A DNA stretch of 11,408 nt from assembly GCA_943331145.2 (NCBI GenBank), contig CALQKL020000052.1, positions 1 through 11,408 of the forward strand, written 5' to 3'. The DNA is from Chitinophaga pinensis (GTDB lineage Bacteria; Bacteroidota; Bacteroidia; Chitinophagales; Chitinophagaceae). Shown here piece by piece: positions 1 to 6,664 of this stretch. The notes beneath the pieces are model-generated. The model did not search any database, was not told the DNA's origin, and saw only the letters and a program-made list of their open reading frames with translations. A program made the translations under genes and the position numbers. The stretch's first letter is position 1, and each line of letters begins with the position of its first letter.

Positions 1-386
1 ACCTGCCAAAGATTCTCGATGAAAGGGGGAACTTGTCTTTTTTTCAAAATGAACAGCATGTGCCCTTTATGATACAAAGGGTTTATTGGATTTATGACGT
101 CCCTGGCGGAGAAATAAGAGGCGGTCATGCTTATAGAGAAATGCAAGAGTTTATAATTGCATTATCCGGGAGTTTTGATGTGGTTTTATTTGATGGGAAA
201 GAAGAAAAAAAATTCACACTAAATCGATCTTATTACGGATTATACATTCCAAAAATGATTTGGCGAAGCATGGAGAACTTTTCTACAAATGCATTGGCCT
301 TTGTGGCATCAGATTCTTTTTATAATGAAAAAGAATATATCCGAGATAAGGATATGTTTATAAATGAAATACATGGAGCAAAATAA
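1..386 (+). CDS. Sugar 3,4-ketoisomerase, FdtA/QdtA (WxcM-like) cupin, 5' partial
   Basis: FdtA-type cupins convert dTDP-4-keto-6-deoxyglucose to a 3-keto-6-deoxyhexose, the substrate of a 3-aminotransferase. The frame is open from base 3, reading LPKILDERGNL before the TTG at 33. This matches the usual FdtA N-terminus, so the gene begins upstream of the window and the TTG is internal. Family features are the RVYWIYDVPGGE strand, the G-H-A motif (His codon at 126-128), the LSGSFDVVL cupin strand and the EYIRDKDMF C-terminal segment. The second histidine of the family HAH motif is Tyr here (132-134), which may alter or abolish activity. By eye about 55 of 118 aligned residues are identical to the next gene, so the pair is an old tandem duplication. 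Its end overlaps the next gene. The family call is firm; FdtA versus QdtA product specificity cannot be told. Confidence 0.88.
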   Translation, partial: LPKILDERGNLSFFQNEQHVPFMIQRVYWIYDVPGGEIRGGHAYREMQEFIIALSGSFDVVLFDGKEEKKFTLNRSYYGLYIPKMIWRSMENFSTNALAFVASDSFYNEKEYIRDKDMFINEIHGAK

Positions 387-795
387 ATTCACCGTTTTTG
401 ATTGTTCAATCATTGATTTTCCTAAAATTCAAAATAGGGCAGGTAATATAACGCCTATACAAAATAATATTGATATTCCATTTGATGTAAAACGTGTTTA
501 TTATTTGTATGATGTCCCTGGTGGTGAATCTCGTGGAGCCCATGCACACAAAGAACTTGAACAATTAATTATTGCAGCTAGTGGCAGTTTTGATGTAACC
601 ATAGATGATGGAAAAAACAAAAAAACAATAAGCTTAAATAGGCCAAACTTTGGCTTGCATTTGAAACCAGGTATGTGGAGGGAGTTATCAAATTTTTCTT
701 CGGGCTCAATTTGTTTGGTGTTGGCTTCTTTAATGTATGATGAAACAGATTACATACGTGATTACGATCAATTTTTAAACCGATATAATTTATGA
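364..795 (+). CDS. fdtA: Sugar 3,4-ketoisomerase, FdtA/QdtA family cupin
   Basis: This is a full-length 143-aa cupin, close to the usual FdtA size. It is predicted to isomerise dTDP-4-keto-6-deoxyglucose to the 3-keto sugar in the cytoplasm. The catalytic HAH motif is intact (His60 and His62, followed by K-E-L-E-Q), with RVYYLYDVPGGE before it, the SGSFDVTIDDG cupin strand after it, and the closing DETDYIRDYDQF that is typical of FdtA. The ATG at 364 gives a 23-bp overlap with the previous gene. An ATG at 373 (MEQNKF) is equally plausible and gives a 14-bp overlap. The stop overlaps the start of the ATP-grasp gene in ATGA, suggesting translational coupling. The aminotransferase at 4012 is the expected next enzyme. 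A QdtA-like product (gluco rather than galacto) cannot be excluded. Confidence 0.9.
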   Translation: MKYMEQNKFTVFDCSIIDFPKIQNRAGNITPIQNNIDIPFDVKRVYYLYDVPGGESRGAHAHKELEQLIIAASGSFDVTIDDGKNKKTISLNRPNFGLHLKPGMWRELSNFSSGSICLVLASLMYDETDYIRDYDQFLNRYNL

Positions 796-1856
796 AAATC
801 TTAATCGCTGGCGCTGGTGGAGCTCCTTCTGAAGGGGTAATAAAATCTTTATTAGCTAGTAAAAAAAATGAAGAAATTATTGGAATGGGAAGTGAGCCAA
901 CCGATTTATTGTTGTCTGCTGCTCAAAAAAAGTATTATATTCCTTATGCCAACACACCTGAATACAAAAATTGTCTTTTACAAATTTTAGAAAAAGAAAA
1001 GCCCGATTTAATTCATTTTCAAAATGATTTAGAAATTTTTCATGCTTCCGCGCTGAGAGAAGAAATACATGCTGCAGGTGTTAAAACATTTATGCCAAGT
1101 CATGATGTTATTGATATTTGCGTGCATAAATACAAAACTTACCTAAAGCTTAAAAAAGCTGGAATTAAAGTGCCTGAAAACATCATGATTCACAATGAAG
1201 CAGATTTGAAAAATGCTTTTGAAACTTTAGGGGATAAAAATGGCAATATTTGGTTAAGGGCTTCTTCAATTGGTGGCGGTGGGAAAGGCGCACTGCCTAC
1301 AAATGATTTTACTTTCGCAAAAGGATGGATAGAACGTTATAAAGGGTGGGGTGATTTTGTAGCGGCAGAAATGCTTACACCTGATACCGTAACATGGCTC
1401 TCTATATGGCATGAAGGTAAATTAGTAGTAGCGCAAACAAGGATTAGAAAAGGATGGACACATGGAAATAGAACCGTTTCTGGTGTAACGGGTGTTACTA
1501 AAGTTGGACAAACATTTTCGGATGAAATGATTGATAAAATTGCAATCGATACCGTAAAGGCAGTTTCAGATAAACCTCATGGAATTTTTGGTGTTGATAT
1601 GGCCTATGATTTTAATGGAGTTCCTAATCCAACAGAAATTAACATCTCTAGATTTTTTACTACAGTACTTTTTTTTACAGAAGCTGGTTTAAATATGCCT
1701 GAGATATTTAAGGACTTGGCATTATACAATTCATTTCCTAATCTTGAAAAAATAATTAATCCTTTACCTGATGGATTACTTTGGTTAAGGGGAATGGATG
1801 CAAAACCATTATTGGTTACAAATGATGATTTTGAAAAAAACATAATTAATTTGTAA
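792..1856 (+). CDS. ATP-grasp domain protein (carbamoyl-phosphate-synthase-like ligase)
   Basis: This 354-aa protein has the ATP-grasp layout. A Rossmann-like pre-ATP-grasp domain comes first (LIAGAGGAPSEG, residues 4-15). The ATP-grasp fold follows, with a flexible glycine loop (SSIGGGGKG, 158-166), a probable adenine-hinge segment (AAEML, 191-195) and a metal-binding end with Asp269, Glu282 and Asn284 (GVDMAYDFNG, then TEIN). These residues look intact, so it is probably active. Family members use ATP to join a carboxylate, via an acyl phosphate, to an amine or other nucleophile. The substrate cannot be read from the sequence. It overlaps the upstream gene by 4 bp (ATGA) and the downstream gene by 1 bp (TAATG), so all three are likely co-translated. 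Its place between amino-sugar genes suggests it acts on the same sugar or on a substituent of it, which is inference. Confidence 0.88.
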   Translation: MKILIAGAGGAPSEGVIKSLLASKKNEEIIGMGSEPTDLLLSAAQKKYYIPYANTPEYKNCLLQILEKEKPDLIHFQNDLEIFHASALREEIHAAGVKTFMPSHDVIDICVHKYKTYLKLKKAGIKVPENIMIHNEADLKNAFETLGDKNGNIWLRASSIGGGGKGALPTNDFTFAKGWIERYKGWGDFVAAEMLTPDTVTWLSIWHEGKLVVAQTRIRKGWTHGNRTVSGVTGVTKVGQTFSDEMIDKIAIDTVKAVSDKPHGIFGVDMAYDFNGVPNPTEINISRFFTTVLFFTEAGLNMPEIFKDLALYNSFPNLEKIINPLPDGLLWLRGMDAKPLLVTNDDFEKNIINL

Positions 1857-2749
1857 TGATTCTATTAACAGGAACTACTGGATTTATTGGGTCTAAGTTG
1901 TTGAATGAATTTATCAATTTGTATGGGAAGGAAAATGTTTTGGTATTAAGTTCAATAGAAAATAAAAAATGCCAAACAATTCTTTACAAAAATCACGATT
2001 TAAATTCAATTGATTTTTCGCAAACGGCTTTAAATAAAATAAAAACTGTAGTTCATGTTGGCGCATTTATTCCAAAAAGCAATGCCGATTTAAATGATAT
2101 TTTAAAATCAAATAGCAATATAATTTTTACGCAAAATTTATTGTTATCCCTACCTGATACTGTTGAAAAGTTTATTTTTTTTAGCACAGTAGATGTTTAC
2201 GAAAAATCGGAGCAAATTATTTCTGAAAATAATTCAACTATCCCTGAAACGTTGTATGGATTTTCAAAATTGTATTGTGAAAAAATGATTGAAAATTGGG
2301 CTAATGCAAATAACAAAATTGTACAAATTTTGAGATTAGGCCATGTATATGGGCCGGGCGAAGGGTTATTCAAAAAAATAATTCCTGCAACCATGCAAAA
2401 AATAAAAGCAAATGACCGTCCAATTGTAATGGGTGATGGCTCTGCAAAAAGAGGGTTTATTTATATTGATGATTTAATTTTTTGCATAAAAAAAATTATG
2501 GAATTTGAAACATTTAAAGGGCCGATAAATGTTGTAAATGAAAATCAAATAACTATAAACGAACTGGTTAATGAAATAATTAAAATTTCAAAAAAAGACA
2601 TTTCGCCGGAATATGTTAGCCATCAAATGGAACAAAGGAATGTTACATTTGATGCAACAAAATTAAAATCATTAATAAATATAGCATACACTCCAATGCA
2701 TATTGGATTGAAAAATGAGTGGGATTCTATTGTAAATCAAACTATTTAA
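1856..2749 (+). CDS. NAD(P)-dependent epimerase/dehydratase, extended SDR
   Basis: This 297-aa protein is of the nucleotide-sugar epimerase/dehydratase/reductase type. The N-terminal cofactor motif is GTTGFIG (residues 6-12). The active-site Tyr134 and Lys138 lie in YGFSK, with Ser110/Thr111 after FIFF as the third catalytic position. LRLGHVYGPG (159-168) and RGFIYIDDL (199-207) are typical C-terminal landmarks of extended SDRs that bind NDP-sugars. It begins in a TAATG overlap with the ATP-grasp gene. The product could be an epimerised, reduced or dehydrated sugar nucleotide; the exact reaction is not evident. It is slightly short for the family but appears complete. Confidence 0.88.
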   Translation: MILLTGTTGFIGSKLLNEFINLYGKENVLVLSSIENKKCQTILYKNHDLNSIDFSQTALNKIKTVVHVGAFIPKSNADLNDILKSNSNIIFTQNLLLSLPDTVEKFIFFSTVDVYEKSEQIISENNSTIPETLYGFSKLYCEKMIENWANANNKIVQILRLGHVYGPGEGLFKKIIPATMQKIKANDRPIVMGDGSAKRGFIYIDDLIFCIKKIMEFETFKGPINVVNENQITINELVNEIIKISKKDISPEYVSHQMEQRNVTFDATKLKSLINIAYTPMHIGLKNEWDSIVNQTI

Positions 2750-2751
2750 TT

Positions 2752-3357
2752 TTGAATATCATTTTTGATTTTGATGGCACTTTAATTGATTCAAAAGAAA
2801 GATTATTTAAGCTTTTTAGTTTTCTTGTGTCCGAAAGTGAATTGAATTTCGAAGATTATTGGACACTTAAAAAACAAGGCATTGGGCATGCCGAAATTTT
2901 GGAAAAACAATTCAATTATCAATCAAATGCCATTCAAGAGTTTCAAATTAAATGGCATCAGGAAATAGAAAAAAATTATTGGATTAATTACGACACCCCG
3001 ATTTTTGGCGTGGAAGATAAATTGATTTCACTTTTTGAAAACCACCAATTACATCTTGTGACTGCTCGGCAATCTTATGAAAAAGCAGTTAAACAAATTA
3101 AAGCATTACGTTGGGATAGATATTTCAAATCTATTTTAGTAACAAAACAAGAAATAGAAAAATCTCAACTCATTCTTGAAAATATAGAAATAAAAAAAGA
3201 AGATTGGATATTGGGCGACACGGGAAAAGATATTTTAACTGGAAAGACATTGCAAATAAATACAGCTGCTGTCCTTACTGGTTTTTTAAGCGAAGAAAAA
3301 TTAAAAAGTTATAATCCAGATATTATAATTGACAGTGTGGCAAATTTTATGATTTAA
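2752..3357 (+). CDS. HAD-superfamily hydrolase, phosphatase-like
   Basis: This is a small HAD phosphatase of about 201 aa with all four motifs: motif I DFDGT (nucleophile Asp6 and acid/base Asp8), motif II around Thr104 (LVTAR), motif III probably Lys137, and motif IV GDTGKD (Asp156, Asp160). A helical cap lies between motifs I and II, giving the subfamily I (phosphoglycolate-phosphatase-like) plan. The start is chosen at TTG 2752, 2 bp after the previous stop, because it places DFDGT at residues 6-10 as is usual. A GTG at 2719 would add 11 unlike residues and overlap the SDR gene. There is no ATG in frame upstream. In this context it may dephosphorylate a sugar phosphate made for the same nucleotide-sugar pathway; the substrate is unknown. 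Confidence 0.83.
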   Translation: MNIIFDFDGTLIDSKERLFKLFSFLVSESELNFEDYWTLKKQGIGHAEILEKQFNYQSNAIQEFQIKWHQEIEKNYWINYDTPIFGVEDKLISLFENHQLHLVTARQSYEKAVKQIKALRWDRYFKSILVTKQEIEKSQLILENIEIKKEDWILGDTGKDILTGKTLQINTAAVLTGFLSEEKLKSYNPDIIIDSVANFMI

Positions 3358-3370
3358 TAATTTCAATATC

Positions 3371-3979
3371 ATGCAAGAAAATATTAGAAAAGTTAGTAGA
3401 AAAGAAAGGTGGAAATCAATGTTATTTAAGTTTGTTTATGGAAAAAAGATTAAGACAAATGGACAATTAAGGGTTATGGGACATATTCCAATTTGTAAAT
3501 TACCTGGGAATGCTAAAATTATTCTTGGAGATAAAGTAGTACTTAATTCTGATTTCAAAAAAAGCAATACTGCTTTAACATATAGATGCACGCTTATTTG
3601 TGGTTTAGAAGGCGTTATTGAAATTGGCGATAACTCGCAGTTAAATGGTGTTGCAATTACTTCATATAAAAAAGTAACTATTGGAAAAAATTGCCAAATT
3701 GCATCTTCTACAATTATTGCAGATACGGATTTTCATCCAATAAGCCCACAAATCAGAGAGAGCGAAGTTTTGGGACATAAAATTGATTATGCCAATGTAG
3801 CCAAAAAGGAAATTAATATTGGAAATAATGTTTGGATTGGATGGGGATCTATAATTTTAAAGGGAGTTACTATTGGAGATAATAGCATAATCGCTGCCGG
3901 ATCTGTTGTGATTTCATCAATACCAGCCAACTGTTTGGCTGCCGGAAATCCGGCTGTTGTAAAAAAAATATTTACTTAA
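3371..3979 (+). CDS. Hexapeptide-repeat (left-handed beta-helix) acyltransferase
   Basis: This 202-aa protein is of the acetyl-CoA-dependent hexapeptide family (galactoside/xenobiotic/WcaF-type acetyltransferases). The repeat region runs from about residue 80 (VIEIGDNSQLNG, VTIGKNCQI) to 182 (INIGNNVWIGWGSIILKG, VTIGDNSIIAAGSVV). A loop in the coil carries DTDFHPI, with His122 the likely catalytic base. The closing AAGNPAVVKKI is the family signature. About 75 residues precede the coil, more than in simple FdtC/QdtC enzymes. The gene lies 13 bp after the HAD gene and just before the aminotransferase, so N-acetylation of the new 3-amino group is the simplest role. O-acetylation of the glycan, as with WcaF or WbbJ, is the alternative. 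Confidence 0.88.
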   Translation: MQENIRKVSRKERWKSMLFKFVYGKKIKTNGQLRVMGHIPICKLPGNAKIILGDKVVLNSDFKKSNTALTYRCTLICGLEGVIEIGDNSQLNGVAITSYKKVTIGKNCQIASSTIIADTDFHPISPQIRESEVLGHKIDYANVAKKEINIGNNVWIGWGSIILKGVTIGDNSIIAAGSVVISSIPANCLAAGNPAVVKKIFT

Positions 3980-4011
3980 TCAATAGATTTTAATCGATTT
4001 AATTATTAAAA

Positions 4012-5118
4012 ATGAAGATTCCTTTTTTAAATTTCGGAGCTACACATCAACCCATGAAAATGGAAATGATGAACGCCTTTGAAAAAGTTTATGATAGTAA
4101 TTGGTTTGTTTTAGGCGAGCAAGTAAAAGCTTTCGAATCTAATTATGCAGCATTTAATCAAGTCAACCATGCCGTTGCAGTAAGCAATGGTTTAGATGCT
4201 TTACATATTGCTTTAAAAACGTTGAACATTGGGCAAGGTGATGAAGTGATTGTACCTTCAAATACATTCATTGCAACCGTTTTGGCGATTTCTTATGTTG
4301 GTGCAACTCCAATTTTTGTAGAACCCAATATTCATACATACAATATCGACCCTTCAAAGATTGAAACGGCCATTACACCAAAAACAAAAGTGATTATGCC
4401 CGTGCATTTATATGGTCAAGCTTGCGAAATGAAAGAGATAATGCAGATTGCAGAGAAATATAATTTAAAAGTTATTGAAGATAATGCACAAGCACAAGGA
4501 GCTACATTTCAAAATAAAATTACAGGTTCATTTGGCCAAATTAATGGAACCAGTTTTTATCCAGGTAAAAACCTTGGCGCACTTGGAGATGCAGGAGGAA
4601 TGACTACAAACGATGCAGCATTGTATGAAAAAGCAAAGGTTTTATCAAATTATGGTACAAGTGTTAAATACGTTAATGATGAAATCGGATTCAACATGCG
4701 AATGGATGAATGTCAGGCTGCTTTTCTTAATGTAAAATTGAATTATTTAACAACTTGGATTGAACAACGTCAAGAAATCGCAAAATGGTATAACCATCAT
4801 TTATCTAATATTAATAGCTTGATTTTGCCTGTTGTTGCACAAAATGCAACACATACCTATCATTTATATGTTGTTAGAACAAATAAGCGTAATGAACTTA
4901 TGAACTATCTTTCAGATCATGAAATTGGAACGCTAATTCATTATCCCATTCCACCACATTTACAAAAAGCATATTTAAATTTAGGATTCTCAAAAGGAGA
5001 TTTTCCCATTGCAGAAGAAATTGCGGATACTTGCTTGAGTTTGCCCATTTGGCCAGGAATGAAAGAAGATCAAGTGATTTATATTGCAAACATCATAAAT
5101 CAATTTTTCCAGATTTAA
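4012..5118 (+). CDS. fdtB: dTDP-3-keto-6-deoxyhexose 3-aminotransferase, DegT/DnrJ/EryC1 family
   Basis: This 368-aa PLP enzyme has the full sugar-aminotransferase plan. PLP-contacting residues lie in SNGLDALHIAL (58-68), Asp157 in the EDNAQAQGA segment, and Lys186 in SFYPGKNLGALGDAGG is the Schiff-base lysine. The EDxAQAxGA plus SFYPGKNLGALGDAG combination is typical of enzymes that aminate C-3 of dTDP-3-keto-6-deoxy sugars (FdtB, QdtB, DesV type), and less so of C-4 aminotransferases such as ArnB or PseC. This fits the two ketoisomerases at the start of the window. The product would be dTDP-3-amino-3,6-dideoxy-hexose (Fuc3N or Qui3N, depending on the isomerase). FdtB and QdtB cannot be separated by eye. 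It is 32 bp from the gene before and 15 bp from the gene after. Confidence 0.9.
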   Translation: MKIPFLNFGATHQPMKMEMMNAFEKVYDSNWFVLGEQVKAFESNYAAFNQVNHAVAVSNGLDALHIALKTLNIGQGDEVIVPSNTFIATVLAISYVGATPIFVEPNIHTYNIDPSKIETAITPKTKVIMPVHLYGQACEMKEIMQIAEKYNLKVIEDNAQAQGATFQNKITGSFGQINGTSFYPGKNLGALGDAGGMTTNDAALYEKAKVLSNYGTSVKYVNDEIGFNMRMDECQAAFLNVKLNYLTTWIEQRQEIAKWYNHHLSNINSLILPVVAQNATHTYHLYVVRTNKRNELMNYLSDHEIGTLIHYPIPPHLQKAYLNLGFSKGDFPIAEEIADTCLSLPIWPGMKEDQVIYIANIINQFFQI

Positions 5119-5133
5119 TGGTATTATTATTTC

Positions 5134-6651
5134 ATGACAGATCAACGAATAGAACATATTTACAGCAAGCTCAAAGCCGAAGTTCTTTCCGAAAGGGATT
5201 CCAATAAGCAATTGATCAAAGCCGAGCAGCTGATTTTCTATTGCTGGAAAAATTATCCATTACGTTTTAGCGATGAAGATTTAGATTCAATTTTGGAAAA
5301 GCAAATGATTGTGTCAAAAAAAATAGAGCAGAATAAAAACAATCATTTTGTTTATGTTGCCAGTACTCTATTCGCTATTGGTGGACATACCAGATGTATT
5401 TTGAATTTTATTGATAATCTACCCAGTTATCAACATACAGTAATCCTTACCCGACAAAATAAATCCTTACCCGACAATATATTTGAATCCTTAAAAGAAA
5501 AAAATGTAGACGTTATTATTTTAGATACGAAAAATAACATTTTAGAAAAATCATCAAAACTAATTTCACGAATAGATTCCATTTTCCCATCAAAAGTTTA
5601 TTTGTTTCAACATCCAGATGACCTCGTTCCATTAATGGCTTTTGGTAAAAATAAAACGCATGAAATTGTTCAATACAATCATGCCGATCATGTGTTTTCG
5701 TTGGGTGCAAAGTACTTCAGCAAAATGATGGATTTTAGATACACTGGAGCATTGATTTCCTATTTTGGGAAATCTATTTTAAAACCTCAAATACAAGTTT
5801 TGCCCATTCAAAATAAATACGAAACGCCCAATAGGAGCGAAGCAAAATCAAATCTTGGGTTTGATTCCAAAAAACGCATCGTTGGTACATTGACTAATTT
5901 TGGCAAGGCTCAATCATTCAATGGAATGCCCCCTTTAGTAAATATTATTACTGAAATATCAGCAAAATATGTTGATTTTAATTTTGTAATTATTGGTTTA
6001 ACCGAACAAGAATTCATTAGCATTGCTGGAGAAACTATACAAATACCCAAAAACGTTTTTTGTTTGGGGATTGTAAAAAATCCAGAGCCATATTATAAAA
6101 CTTTTGATTACTTTTTAGAGCCATTTCCAATTGGTTCTGGATTAGGTATTTTAGAAGCATGTAAACATGGCGCTATTCCAATTTTTGCACCACAACAAGC
6201 TTATTTATGTTCTACTTTTGATGTTTTTCATGTTGATATTCAAAAGTGTTTAATTGAAGCAACTACGCTCGATGCTTATTTTTTAACAATCAAAAATTAT
6301 TTAAATTTTGATTTAGATGCCATCAAAAATTTATCTGAAAAAATAAGATTAGGGATTTATCAATTTCATCGTGGCGAAAAATGGAGGGAAAATTTGAAAA
6401 ATGATGGATTGATATTTCAACCATCAAATGAAATTGATGCATCATTATTCTTGAAAAAAGAAGCATTGTTTTTTCAAGAATATCAAAAAAAAACAAGTGA
6501 TGAACTCATAGAACATTTGCTTACTTTAAAAGATCTGGTTTCAAAAAAAGTAATAATTTCTTTATTTATTGGAAGCAATCGAGTGTTTTCTATTTTTAAA
6601 TTAAATAAACAAAACGCTAAACGATTAGTGATTAAATTTTTAAATCCATAA
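5134..6651 (+). CDS. Glycosyltransferase, GT-B fold (GT4/GT1-like), 505 aa
   Basis: This is a probable cytoplasmic glycosyltransferase that adds a sugar to the lipid-linked repeat unit. After a helical leader of about 70 residues, FVYVASTLFAIGGHTR (72-87) forms the first Rossmann strand and glycine-rich loop of a GT-B N-domain. RIVGTLTNFGKAQ (248-260) begins the C-domain. EPFPIGSGLGILEACKHG (329-346) is the nucleotide-sugar binding segment with the two spaced acidic residues (Glu329, Glu341) seen in retaining GT-B enzymes. The last 75 residues or so are a charged, helical extension with no recognised motif. Donor and acceptor cannot be predicted. A 20-bp-period direct repeat inside the gene (5442-5477) is listed separately. 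The N-terminal leader and C-terminal tail make it longer than a typical GT4. Confidence 0.8.
   Translation: MTDQRIEHIYSKLKAEVLSERDSNKQLIKAEQLIFYCWKNYPLRFSDEDLDSILEKQMIVSKKIEQNKNNHFVYVASTLFAIGGHTRCILNFIDNLPSYQHTVILTRQNKSLPDNIFESLKEKNVDVIILDTKNNILEKSSKLISRIDSIFPSKVYLFQHPDDLVPLMAFGKNKTHEIVQYNHADHVFSLGAKYFSKMMDFRYTGALISYFGKSILKPQIQVLPIQNKYETPNRSEAKSNLGFDSKKRIVGTLTNFGKAQSFNGMPPLVNIITEISAKYVDFNFVIIGLTEQEFISIAGETIQIPKNVFCLGIVKNPEPYYKTFDYFLEPFPIGSGLGILEACKHGAIPIFAPQQAYLCSTFDVFHVDIQKCLIEATTLDAYFLTIKNYLNFDLDAIKNLSEKIRLGIYQFHRGEKWRENLKNDGLIFQPSNEIDASLFLKKEALFFQEYQKKTSDELIEHLLTLKDLVSKKVIISLFIGSNRVFSIFKLNKQNAKRLVIKFLNP
5442..5477 (+). repeat. 16-bp direct repeat, 20-bp period, inside glycosyltransferase gene
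   Basis: The 16-mer AATCCTTACCCGACAA occurs exactly at 5442-5457 and again at 5462-5477, separated by 4 bp. The two copies are read in different frames, encoding part of ILTRQ and then SLPDN. Because the period is 20 bp, loss of one unit would shift the frame and run into a TGA (5484-5486) two codons later; gain of a unit would also shift the frame. The repeat is seen directly; any role in switching is inference. Confidence 0.85.
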
Positions 6652-6664
6652 ACAAATAATCAAC

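Noticed and set aside
33..386. TTG at 33 as the start of the first gene
   Set aside because: The frame is open to base 3 and the upstream residues (LPKILDERGN) match the normal N-terminal strand of the FdtA family, so the gene starts before the window.
1604..1843. Antisense open frames (1604-1843, 2197-2394, 4898-5089, 4990-5211, 5516-5710, 9375-9611, 11122-11322)
   Set aside because: Each lies mostly or wholly within a well-supported + strand gene, shows no recognisable domain, and has composition expected of a shadow frame.
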